A DNA stretch of 64,000 nt, from positions 36,467,413 through 36,531,412 of the forward strand of contig NC_089753.1 of NCBI RefSeq assembly GCF_040412425.1, in the 5' to 3' direction. This document shows positions 51,440-62,889 of this stretch, piece by piece. The stretch is from Macrobrachium rosenbergii. Its lineage: Eukaryota > Arthropoda > Malacostraca > Decapoda > Palaemonidae. Positions within the stretch are counted from its first letter, which is position 1; every line of letters begins with the position of its first letter. The notes beneath the pieces are model-generated. The model had not been told where the DNA came from. It worked only from the letters and a program-made list of their open reading frames with translations, and searched no databases. Position numbers and translations under genes: made by a program.

Positions 51440-53110
51440 TAACAGAACAACTATCCACCCAATTATCCTCCATTCTTTTCAAATGAACAGACCATCGCAA
51501 AATACTCTGATTCATCCTGTGATCTATCCTTCACCTTTGCCAACCATTTTACCACTCTTAGGCTCTCCCATATTTCTCGTCTTCCATATCATCTTATGCC
51601 ACAAATACGGCGTAAACAATTCATCTCAACAGTTTACATTCAACATCCACACTTAACTTCCATAAAGGAGAGTTGGTCCAACAATTTCTTCAAACATTCC
51701 AACTGTGGCTTCCATAGCCACTCCAGGTCTTTTGCACACATTCTGCTGCTTTTCTTGCCTCTTCTATTCAGTAAGTCACCTGTCCTCTCATCTCTCTAAT
51801 TTCAAATACCCGTAAGACCATCTTTCTGGTTCCCATTTGCCTCTCTGCCATTTTTACTTGAACATTCTTGTCTTTTTTCCCCTACCTTTTGCAAATGAAA
51901 AACAAAGTGGACATTCCTCATTGCTAGAGGAAGCCCATCACGGTTACATTTGCATCTTCTCCGTTGATGGAAAATTTCAGTTCGCTTTACTTATTTAACA
52001 GGCTTGCCATAATGACGCAAGCCCTTCCTTAATACTGGTTTGTGGACGCTATCAGATTCTTTAGTATAATCAACAAGAGCCATCAGAATGGGATTTTCAT
52101 GTTCTATACAATGCTGCTTAGTACTCCTTAACACAGTGTTCTGCTCTGTGCACCTCCTGCCTTTTCTGCAAAGAACTTCTCAATCTAAGCTTTTTATCAA
52201 TTCCTTTATCCATCCTATTGAGAATAAGCATACTAAATATTTTCATTATACATGATGTAAGTATAATGCTTCTGTAGTTGCCACATTTTGAGGTCACCTT
52301 TCTGTGGTACCTTCAATATGACTTCCAATTCTTGATGGTCCGGCTTTTTAACGCAGTTCATAATCCAAAGCAGCGTAGTTAGTATACGAGGAGTCATTTC
52401 AATTTCGTTTATACTCATCTCTGCAGTGATTCCATCACAACCTGGTGTTTTTCATCTCTCAAGTTTCTTTATTACTGCTTCCAATTCAGAAACTGAATTC
52501 ATTCATAAGCAAATTCAGGTCTTTCTCAGCATCGGGCAAATTACCCCCTTCGTACCTCGTATTCATGACTTCACAAAAATGTAAAACCCAGCGTTACCTT
52601 TCTTCTTCAGGTGATGGAATTATTGTCCCATCCCTCCAACTGACAGTATTTTTCTTTTTCTTTTCACCCACGGGTATGCCATTAATAATTTTGTCCGAAT
52701 ATTTCTCGCATCTCTTCTTGATCTTCGTTTAACTTCAGCATCCAAACTTGAGCATTTAACATTTTCTTCTAGCATCCAAATTTGAGCATTTATCATGTTT
52801 TTGTACGCATTCTTCATCTCCTCCCAGATGTTTATATGCATGTGCCTTTTGCTTCTGTCCATCACAGGTCCCATCCGATATCCAAGGTTCCGTCTTATTA
52901 CCTACCCCTATGTCCCAGTACCTTTCTACCAGCAGACTGATATACAGTACATTCATTGCCTGCTCTTCCTCAGACATGGCTTCTAGAAAAACCAAAGCCT
53001 CTTCGTGTGCGTCCTCAAGAAGCTTTACTTTATCGAACGAAGAGCCTCCGTCAGCTTTTGTTGAGCGCTTTTAATTCCAGGTTATTGTGGCCAATGGTAA
53101 ATTGGTGATA
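51440..53110 (-). pseudogene. Decayed non-LTR retrotransposon (linker and reverse transcriptase)
   Basis: Minus-strand translation in shifting frames gives KTEPWISDGTCD (near 52890), then CDGITAEM near 52430-52455, YRSIILTSCIMKIFSMLILNRM near 52200-52260, and a degraded VDYTKESDSV near 52060-52080, the order found in craniofacial-development-protein-2-like LINE polymerases. Many stops and frameshifts. The ACACCAGGTT(G/A)TGATGGAAT region matches the relic at 16.39 kb. It fills most of the gap between Hc3 and Hc4. Confidence 0.75.
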
Positions 53111-53220
53111 CTCCCACACCTGCCCTTCTGTGGCTCCTAAGATTCCTCAGTGCGTTTCTTTTTCTGTCTCGATTAATGGGTTATGGTTTCTACATAAAAC
53201 TGCAAACACACTCCCATAAC

Positions 53221-53288
53221 ATATATAAATATCAATTTAAATACATACAGTATATATATTATATATATAATACACATATATGTATATA

Positions 53289-53378
<90 letters not shown>

Positions 53379-53424
53379 TACATACATACATACATACATA
53401 TATATATATATATAATTTATATAG

Positions 53425-53475
<51 letters not shown>

Positions 53476-53478
53476 CAT
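53221..53478. repeat. Compound AT microsatellite
   Basis: Two TA arrays separated by CATA runs. Confidence 0.95.
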
Positions 53479-53630
53479 ACATACATATAGAGCCGAGAAA
53501 GGAAAAATTAAAAACTGGATTGAAGCTAGCACTTTTGTCTAACCGACATCGTCTGCCTGACATCATGAAGCCCACATTTTTGAGTCTGACGGTGTCAGAT
53601 AACAGTAATAGCTCCAATAAAGCTATTCAT

Positions 53631-54044
53631 TATAGTTTTCTGTAAAAGAAAACTATTGTGCCGGCTTTGTCTGTCCGTCCACACTTTATTCTGTCCGCAC
53701 TTTTTCTCTCCGCCCTTAGATCTTAAAAACTACTGAGGCTGGAGGGCTGCAAATTGATATATCATCATCCACCCTGCAATCACCAAACATACCAAATTGC
53801 AGCCCTCTAGCCTCAGTAGTTTTTATTTTATTTAAGGTTAAAGTTAGCCATATCGTGCTTCTGGCAACGATATAGGCCAGGCCACCAACGGGCCGTGGTT
53901 AAAGTTTCACGGGACGCGGCTCCTAGAGCATTATACCGAGACCACCGACAGATAGATCTATTTTCGGTGGCCTTGATTATAGGCTGTAGCGACAGTACAG
54001 AAAACCCGATTGCGCCGAAGAAACTTTGGTGCATTTCTTACTTG
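53631..54044 (+). repeat. Multi-hairpin repeat, copy I
   Basis: Complete copy in opposite orientation to copy H; the two flank the LINE relic between Hc3 and Hc4. Confidence 0.92.
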
Positions 54045-54103
54045 TTTCCTTTTGGGACTTTATGACAGATTTTATGGTCATTGCATATTAGCTCGTGATT
54101 TTC

Positions 54104-54246
<143 letters not shown>

Positions 54247-54769
54247 TAAATCTTGCAAACTTTCCCAGAAGCTGTTTGTATGTAATTGATTAACTGAAGC
54301 CAAAACACTGACAGTGTTAAAACGTTTCCTTGCTAGCCATAACAAAATTATTCTTTTCATTGAAAGCCTTGTTTTAAATCTGCTATCAGTTCAAAGAATA
54401 TTAGTAATTAGATTTAAGAAGTCTCCCTAAACTGAATAAAAATCTTGTTTATATTTTCAGTTACGCAAAAAGAAATATTACTTGAGATTCTGTACAAACA
54501 TTGAACATCTTATTAACTTTGTAGTATTTCCTAGGAGAACAATTAGCTTGTCTTTAGTTTACTTGTGCGTTTCACGTGAAGATGTCAATTTTAGTAGCTT
54601 TAAATCCTTTTCTAATGGCAAGGAAGTGCTGGTAAATATGATCGCATGAATGAAAGGAATAAGAGAACAAAACTCCTCACGGGATTCAAGTGACCAAATA
54701 ATTTTTTGATTTAGCAAATTATTGGATAAAATCAAAGGCCAGTGAGCAACCAGAACCATTTTTTTTCAA
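54247..54769. other. No recognised gene
   Basis: AT-rich intergenic DNA downstream of Hc4. Confidence 0.5.
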
Positions 54770-54775
54770 TAACTT

Positions 54776-54781
54776 TTTATT
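54776..54781 (-). terminator. Polyadenylation signal AATAAA of Hc4
   Basis: The minus strand reads AATAAA 92 bp after the stop, in the same GCAATAAAAAG context as Hc3. Confidence 0.72.
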
Positions 54782-54872
54782 GCATTCTTCATCATCTAGA
54801 CATTACAAAATATTCATTTATCCATTGGGAACATCAGTGTGTCATAAATCCAATAGTAAAAAGTTGAAAAAT

Positions 54873-57307
54873 CTATATCTCTTCGTGGTAGACTTTCACA
54901 ATTTTGTATTTGAAGTTGGGAGTCTCGTCAAATACCCTCTTGTCAGGAATGTGACGATCCAGTGGGAAGCCCATGGGGCGCTTATCCGGGTATGGTTCGC
55001 CATGGGACCCACAGTGGGCGTGGCTGCCACCATCTTCATTTGCAGCGGCAGCACCATGAACAGCGTCATAAGACCCGTCTGTGACTGCCAAGACCAGTGC
55101 AAATTCCATACCATCTTTCTTTCCTTTGGGTAGAAGCATTCTGTTAGGGATGCCACAAGATCGTGTGTACTGGAATGCACCAAAGGTCCTACCTGCATCT
55201 GCTGCATCAATGAGTGTCTGGAAGGATGGTGTATCAGGAATAGTGACAGATGATTCGCTTGATCTTCTAGTAATGCGATTTGATCCTGGTGATACTAGAA
55301 AGAGAAGAAATGTTATTTTTATTGTGTGCAACTAGTTGGAATTATGAGGTAAGGTTAAGATTCAAAATAGAAAACCAAACAGTTATATACATTAAAAGCT
55401 GACACATCAATTGTATAAATATTTGTGACAAATGCATAAATAATTCTCCTGTGATTGTAATTACAATATGTCAACATATCATAAGACTTACAGTTCTTCC
55501 AGAATTTATCCATTTCAATGCACTGCCATTGCCCATCAGAAAGGGTGTATTCTATCTTGTTGTTGTCATACTGGGGACACAAGAAGATACGGAAGGTAGC
55601 AAGCACATTCCTGCCATTGTTGTTGTTAACGTCAGCAACAAAAGCGAATTCCTGATGATTCAGTCGACGAACATTAGCCTTTAGATCCACTTCCTGAATG
55701 CCCTGAGCGCTGTCAACTGCATTTCGTAGATCAAATTCATAATCCTCAAAATACGTCTTGAGGTCTCTGTCAACATCAATACCCAGTACAGATACGCCAG
55801 GGAAGAGCAGCTCTTCTGTTGTGTATGCAGGAAGAGAGTCTTTGTGTTCTTTGAAAATATTGTCCATATACTTATGAAGTCTGAAGAAACTTGGATCTCG
55901 TGTTGCTGTTTCAAAGTGTTCCATAACACCAGGAGTCCTATTGTATTTGCCCTGAGGGTCACTTTGGCGACCAAGCATAACGTGAGCTAGATTATGAAGC
56001 TGGCCATAATACTGGACATTGGGACTGTACATTGAGGACTCGATGATATCTCCCAGTTTTTCAATTCCACTGTCATTCATGATGTCAATTGTTGAACCAT
56101 CTTTGGCCAGTATGTATCCATGGGCAATGGCATCCCGAATTCGACTTTCTGTGATGATCATGTCTCGAACCCTGGCCACACCTTCAACATCTTGGAAAAG
56201 TATGTTGTCAGGGCGAGACGGAAATTCTCCTCCATATTTATATGTGGCTTCAGGTGAAAAACCTTCAACAATTGGTTTTTCCCAGTGAAGTTCATCTACG
56301 ACATCAAGCCAGTTGGAGAGACGTTCTGCGTCAAAGCGAACGGTAAGCTGGTGGTGGGCCCAAAAGAAGAGTTCACCCTTACGGTCCAAGTTATGTCCAT
56401 ATTTGTCTTCCCACCAGAAGGGATAGTCCATATGCCAAGTTACATGATGCAGGTTCATTCCAATGTCTTCTCCAAAGTAAGCAATGCGCTGTTCTTTGTT
56501 TTTCTTTGTACCTGTGAATTTCATTTCGAATTTGCCTGGGGTGTTTCTCATCTTAGCTGTGTAAGCTTTCTGGATGACCTCACTGTTAGTGAACAAGTGA
56601 GGTGTGATTTCATACAGTGGCGGTAGAATAACTCCATGTCCTAAATCAGAGTGGATGATGGCAGTATACAGTGCATAGACGAACTGGCCCTCGTTCATGC
56701 GCTCACGCCAATAGGCTGCATTTTGAATGAGACTGCTCCATGTCTTGCTCTGTATCAGGACATCGAATAAGAGAAGAGCTTCCTCTCTGTGTCGTTCGTT
56801 GAAGAGAGAGAACCAAGTCTTTTGCGGCAAGAGTCTTCCATCCGTATACTCTTGGACCAGTCGATGGACAGCACGGCCGCCATCTTTGTAACTGCTCAAG
56901 TCAGCTTCTGGATTAAAGGAAAGGGCCACACTTTTCAGCTCAGGGAACTGTAATTTATCGTAGATCTTCCATAGCAGATGGTTTACATCTTGCTGCTTCT
57001 GAGCTGTAAAGACATTTAATAGAAAAGATTATTCCCTCACACCATATACTAGATTTATAATTTGTTTACAGAAATCATGGCAACAATGACTACTGTGAAG
57101 ACAACTACAAAACATCATACGTCACAGTAAAATTGAATTGAAGAGCTTTATGAAAGTGTTTACAGATGTTTCCCTTGATTCTGTTCTTCGTTAGAAACTC
57201 AAGGTATCACTTGAGGTTCTTCCGGGCAACTTACCTGTGTCATCTCCCTGAACTGTGTTCCAGCAAAGGCCGAAGGCCAGGAGCGTCAGGAAGACGAAGG
57301 CCCTCAT
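54873..57307 (-). CDS. Hemocyanin subunit 4 (Hc4), inverted near-copy of Hc3, complete, 668 aa
   Basis: Secreted hemolymph oxygen carrier. Exons on the minus strand: 57307-57235, 57003-55492 and 55294-54873 (stop TAG). Introns of 231 and 197 bp have GT/AG ends and are phase 1; exon and intron lengths equal those of Hc3. Copper ligands are H211, H215, H241, H361, H365 and H401. Domain-I cysteines are replaced by serines, as in Hc3. By eye it differs from Hc3 at eight residues: K17N and H69R near the N-terminus, then Gly to Asp, Ser to Pro and Pro to Thr in the middle, and Val to Ala, Asn to Ser and the last residue Arg to Ile at the C-terminus. It converges on Hc3 across 4.5 kb of repeats. Open frames on the other strand are shadows. 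It is either a recent inverted duplicate or, if the assembly merged haplotypes, an allele placed in inverse orientation; diverged UTRs argue for a true paralogue. Confidence 0.96.
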
Positions 57308-57337
57308 GGTGAACTGCCGAACCCAAAGTTCCTTATC

Positions 57338-57348
57338 CTTTATATATA
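57338..57348 (-). promoter_or_regulatory. TATA box of Hc4
   Basis: The minus strand reads TATATATAAAG, starting 41 bp before the ATG, identical in sequence and position to the Hc3 box, with the same GCAGTTC initiator-like site before the ATG. Confidence 0.75.
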
Positions 57349-57708
57349 CCCAGACGAATAGGCCTACGGAAGTTAGTCTATGTTGTTCCGCAAACTTGGA
57401 TACAAGCAATCTTATCAAATTAGGCTGACGAGTTGTCATCTAAGATGTGACTGTTGTCACGTAGACAGACACAACAGAATGTATTGTTGAATTCCAATTT
57501 TAAATGTAATATTGAGTATATATACTAGAAACCGAATAAATTGACAGTAATGAAAATTTAGATTTTAAGGTTTTTCCAGCGAAATAAAAATTATCCACAA
57601 ATTCTCACAAAATAGTTTATGTATGAAACAAAAAAGATGTGTATCAAGTGTCAGTTTCACTGAGAGAAGAAGGATAGAGAAAATAAGCATTTTAAGGCAC
57701 ACACACTA

Positions 57709-57816
<108 letters not shown>

Positions 57817-57891
57817 ACATATGAGTGTGTAAGTAGTTTTGTATGTGTTCATTTGTATGTGCATGTGAATGCCGTCTCTCGTGCAAAGAAT

Positions 57892-58394
57892 TCATCTCAC
57901 GATAACTCAGAGTTTCGGGGCAAAGGCTGTCTTCATTATTTGGTCTGGTAAAAGACAGCTCAAAGAGGTCACTGCACTAAAAGATGCTTTAATCATGGCA
58001 ATGCAATAAACTAATGAAAAGCTCCATGAAATATACAATGTGGAGTGTACACAGTAAGAGTAGAAATAAAGCATTTATGTTAATAGTAACAAGAAATAAT
58101 GCAAAACTGGAACAAATAGATATCTGTGTATGTTGTGACGTAGAGAACGAAAGGAATCTTGAAGGTCCTTCGAGTTCAATTCGTAAGGAACGACGCGAAT
58201 TAAAGGCCACTTTCACCTCTCTTTCTTCTCTTAACTTCATCCTGGGCATTATGCATTCAGAGGTCAAGGTCACTAATTACTGTATTGTACTTCGATCTCT
58301 AAAAATGTTTCAATTCGGTGTTTACTTCATGCATAGTTTTATACTATATATATTTGTTCCTAAATCGTTAAACATATAGCCTATGTAACCCAGT
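57892..58394. other. No recognised gene
   Basis: Unique-looking DNA outside the duplicated block. Overlapping frames of about 95-120 codons on both strands are not recognised. Confidence 0.4.
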
Positions 58395-58410
58395 TTATAT
58401 CATTTTACAG

Positions 58411-58686
58411 CTCTTCCTTGGGTGAGTCGGTGGAGTTGTGGCCTAGCACTCGCTGAGCCCGAGTTCGACTCTCCGGCCGGCCAATGAAGAGTTAGAGGAA
58501 TTTATTTTTGGTGATAGAAATACATTTCTCGCTATAATGTGGTTCAGATTCCACAATAAGCTGTAGGTCCCGTTGCTAAGTAACCAATTGGTTCTTAGCC
58601 ACGTTAAATAAGTCTAATCCTTCGGGCCAGCCCTAGGAGAGCTGTTAATCAGCTCAGTGGTCTGGTAAAACTAAGGTATACTTAAC
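58411..58686 (+). mobile_element. Full-length tRNA-derived SINE with 16-bp target duplication
   Basis: Flanked by perfect direct repeats TTATATCATTTTACAG at 58395-58410 and 58687-58702. The head GGGTGAGTCGGTGGAGTTGT...GAGTTCGACTCTCC contains a good box B and a weak box A; the body runs to the tail CAGCTCAGTGGTCTGGTAAA...GGTATACTTAAC. Partial copies lie at 27358, 14574 and, inverted, 62171. The intact duplication shows a fairly recent insertion by LINE machinery. Confidence 0.88.
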
Positions 58687-59148
58687 TTATATCATTTTAC
58701 AGTCCATTAGACATTGCGCAGTAGATTCTTACTTTGCTTTTAATGTAGAATATTTTATAAATTGGTTACGCAGATGAGAAATTACCCTTCACCCGTTCTT
58801 TCTAACTCTGACACGGAGTTTTAAAATAGATGGCCAGCAAATTCCGTTTTACCCTACATCTTATTGTTCCGTTATGTTGAACATAAAAACCACATAGTTA
58901 GCATTAGAAAAATTCAGTTGGACTTAGATCATACATCAGTACGTTCAGTTTACAAGCAGTAAGGAAGAATGCCACATTGTGGCTTTGTTAGATGTCAGAG
59001 TAACTGGAAATAACACTTATTTTTGAAGTCAAAGTACTTCGAAACGGTAGCAAAAATAGACTCACTATTAGTGCAAGGTCCTCTCGTAATAAGCAAGCCA
59101 GACAATCAGGAACAAGATGGTCCGTTTCAATAGCTCCTCATCTATTCT

Positions 59149-59393
59149 GCCCTAAAATGGAAAACTGCAGTATCTGCAAAATTTTCGAAATTGAGATATG
59201 CCACTTATTGGGCTCGTGAAACACTAATACACAAGTTACTGCAGTTTCAGAATGATTCTTCAATGCTTTCCGCGAGTATTTAGGGGGCTCCATTTGCAGT
59301 ATCTGCAAAATCAGTAGTAAGGCAAGGGAGTATCTACCATTTTTTTTTTCAGTTTTGTATTTTTGCAGACACTACAGTCTTCCATTTTAGGGC
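59149..59393. mobile_element. MITE with GCCCTAAAATGG terminal inverted repeats, copy 2
   Basis: About 29-bp inverted ends (GCCCTAAAATGGAAAACTGC at left) with four mismatches or so, and an interior matching the 25.03-kb copy apart from small deletions. Confidence 0.75.
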
Positions 59394-60254
59394 AGTACTA
59401 ACCGCTGAACATTTTGATAACGAGTAGATGATGCATATGGATTGGGTCTTTAAGCATAATTCTACCTCACAAGACGTAGATGAATGTTCCTTGCTTGCCA
59501 AGAAAAATATTTTTACCGCCAGTACTGCTGCTACCTTTAATAATAATGAACGTACAGTACATGCCAGCCAGCCTTTGATCGTGTTACCCAGCCGCTTAAA
59601 TTGGTAAATTTAACAGCTGGACTTTTGTATCCAAATACTATAGGTGAAACTTTAACCAGAAACGGCCCCATATGTGACAGTAGGATAGTATACGGGATTC
59701 CATATATATTGGGCAGTCGGAAAAACTTGGAAATAGCACAGCAGAAGTACAGCAGTACTGCTGATCAGAAATACAGTGCCTTTTATAACCATTTGAGGGC
59801 ATGGTTTTGTCCAATTCGTTGGTCAGAATCACATATTGCTCTCGGGAATAGTCATCTCATCGAGAGAAATTTCAGAGAAACAGCCTGCAGTCAATATAGT
59901 GAGGAAAATAATAACAGTATATGTTTATTCAAGATACTGACTTATGTATTTACATAGATACGTATTTTGTCCTATTAGAATGCAACCCTTCATGTTTGAT
60001 GAAGTATGTAATAGATAATGAAGTATTTTATGATATCCTGTAATAGCTGTAAGCACTGTTTACCGTATTAACTTTTTTTTTATTTTATGCAAATCATCCA
60101 CTCAAATGTAAACATATGTATACGGTAGGTTGTTCAGTCAGTAAAGTTCCCCGGAAGAAGCCTGATGGAGGGCGACAACTGTTTGGACAAATTATGACCT
60201 GTATTTCCTTTCATGCTCTGTGGTTTCTCCTTCTTATTCACTGTAGAGTACATC

Positions 60255-60256
<2 letters not shown>
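59394..60256. other. No recognised gene
   Basis: A 118-codon plus-strand frame (59601-59957) is not recognised and has no supporting context. Confidence 0.35.
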
Positions 60257-60348
<92 letters not shown>

Positions 60349-60358
60349 TACACACACA

Positions 60359-60433
<75 letters not shown>

Positions 60434-60461
60434 TATATATATACACATATATATATATATT

Positions 60462-60520
<59 letters not shown>
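60257..60520. repeat. Compound AT/CA microsatellite
   Basis: TA arrays split by (CA)n at 60336-60360 and an interrupted ATATGCATAT core. Confidence 0.95.
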
Positions 60521-60523
<3 letters not shown>

Positions 60524-60909
60524 AGCTGTTCCTTCCAGCAGAGATCGCTCCAGGGGAGAGATAACACAATGGTCACTGCCACACTCACATTTTAACTAAT
60601 TCAGTTGTGGTGGAAACTCCAGCTGAGAAAAGCTTGCACATTATCATCTGCTTCATACCCCTACACGGGGTTCTTCAGCTCTGCGTCGAACCCCTTACTC
60701 ACAGCCATTCATCACCATCTTGCATGCAATCATGCGCTTCTTGAACATACCTCTGTTACTCGTTCTGCCCAACAGTTATGTCGTCTATTCCTCCTTCCCC
60801 AAAGCGCTTCTGAATTATACAGTCTTTGCCAACCTATTATCAATTTCCCTCTCAAAATCCTTTGATCCGGCCTCTAACCCACGGTAACCTTTTTACCACT
60901 TCTACATAT

Positions 60910-61560
60910 CTACTTATTTCTCAACCAGTAATTTCTTCTTAAACTGCCCATACTTTGCAAAGAGTTCATAAAGATACTGAACAGACATGGAGAAATATCA
61001 TGCTGTTGTCTCAGACATACTTTTACACAAAACCAGTCATTGCTGATCTTCATATTGTACCAAACTTCACATCTATTGTAAAGTCGTTTAATCACTTTCA
61101 ACAGCTTAACATGCATACTATACTTTCTCAACACCCTCCACGTTGCCCCTCTAATGACTCCATCTTGAACTTGATCTGCTGTCTAAACCTACACTGTCCT
61201 TCCCTATCAGTTCTTCCATCAAGTATCTTACTTCCTCAAAATCCTGTTGTACACCTTCCCTGGTTTGTTAGGTAACATTGTCCCTCTATGACTTACAGTC
61301 GTCTCTATCACCTTTAACTTTATACAGTGGAGCAATTATTTGTAACTTTTCCATCATCCAGATATACTTTATTAACCCTAGTCAGCTACAGTATTGCAGC
61401 ATCTCACTTGTAATCCCCTAAACTCCAGAAGTCTTTTCATTCATCAACATTTTTGTAGCCTTCTTTACATCCTTAGAAGTCACTTCCACAAGTATTCCAA
61501 ACTTTACACTAACCCTTTCTTCTTTTTCTTTGTCATTCATATCAGCCTCTCTTCTAGCCT
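60910..61560 (-). pseudogene. Decayed reverse transcriptase of a second LINE family
   Basis: Minus-strand translation shows EVTSKDVKKATKMLMNEKTS (about 61430-61490), then GITSEMLQYC, a degraded IGKDSVGLDSRSS block near 61200, and VIKRLYNRCEVWYNMKISND with WFCVKVCLRQQHDISPCLFS (60970-61100), which corresponds to the family pattern LY..S...V......SDWF.V..GVRQGC..SPWLF. The conserved GVRQGC has decayed to CLRQQHD. Stops and shifts throughout. Less similar to the 16- and 52-kb relics than those are to each other. Confidence 0.7.
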
Positions 61561-61669
61561 CTGCATTAAACACACCTGTTTTTTCCGTAACCTATCTCTT
61601 TGCATTTAATTTACTTCCCTGTTGCTCCCATGCTGAGCAACTTTTTGTTTTCAAATGTTTTTTTTATTT

Positions 61670-61671
<2 letters not shown>

Positions 61672-61748
<77 letters not shown>
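61672..61748. repeat. CT microsatellite
   Basis: About 38 CT units. Confidence 0.95.
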
Positions 61749-61750
<2 letters not shown>

Positions 61751-62170
61751 AAATGACAGACTTTCAGTAGTTTTATGTGTGCGTGTTTGTGTTGAGTAAC
61801 CCTAGACTTATGTTGGATTTTTTATATCATAATGGTTGTGATCCTTGTAGTTTTTAGTTTTTGCTTTTGCCATTTATCATTTAAAATAGCTTGTACAATA
61901 TACAGATGATGACATTTTTATTAAAATGATTCACTTCTATCTTGAGTTAAGTGAAGCAGGTTTTTATCAGTAAGTGGTGTTGCTTTTGACACAAGGCTTA
62001 TTTTTTTCACAGCGCTTGAAAGACAACTTCTGAAGCCTTCAGAAAGTTGGGCATGAAATAACTTTCCAGTATCTGTAAATATGTTATAGATAACAAATGT
62101 TCCAGATCTTATTCCTACCAGAGGTAGAACATAATCTCTGTGGACATTCATCAGCATTCTGTAGATAGAT
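61749..62170. other. No recognised gene
   Basis: A 78-codon minus-strand frame (61921-62157) resembles no family I can name; it lies 0.8 kb from the LTR-element relic and could be a decayed piece of a polyprotein. Confidence 0.35.
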
Positions 62171-62237
62171 TATTATTATTATTAAAGTAGTTTAACCAGA
62201 CCACTGAGCTGACTTTCAGCTCTCATAGGGCTGGCCA
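62171..62237 (-). repeat. SINE tail fragment
   Basis: Inverted match to the end of the SINE at 58411: TTTAACCAGACCACTGAGCT followed by GGGCTGGCC, next to a short ATT run. Confidence 0.7.
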
Positions 62238-62889
62238 TGCTGTAGATAGAAGTGGGCCTGACTTGGCATGGGGTCCTTTTCATTCATCTCTATAAAGATT
62301 ATGTCAGTACCAGTGTCCCAGATGATATGCTCTACCAGAATAAGAATTTTGTTCAGTGTAGACATCAGCAGAATTCCTAGGCTATTATTGTAGTATACTA
62401 AATCAGGTTAAAATAAAGACTAGAGAAAGACTTGAATTATTTTTTCCCTAATGTGATTCAACAGTGTTGCCTCCACTGTTCACAGAACTCGAATAAGACA
62501 GACAGGCAGCTGCTAAATACGATAGATACATGACAACAGTTTGTAAACAGAAATAACCATTATGCATTACTTCAACAGTCATTTTACATCTACTACCCCT
62601 AACGACAGTTACAGATCGCAAACTCAGTATATAGCAACCTTTCTAATTTCTTTGTATTTTTATTTACCAGATTTTCAGCACTATCAATGCACAGTAAGTA
62701 CAGACAAAATATAAAAGCTTCCATAACTATGCTGCTAAACTATGGTACTAAACTTACTATCTTTTGCCTCTCTCTCTCTGGCTTCGCCTTCGCAAAGGCT
62801 CTGTATTGATATCAGGTAATGAAATATCATCCCCCTCTGATCGGCTGCTAAGCATACGAAGAAAACAATGATTTCTCCACATAACTTAC

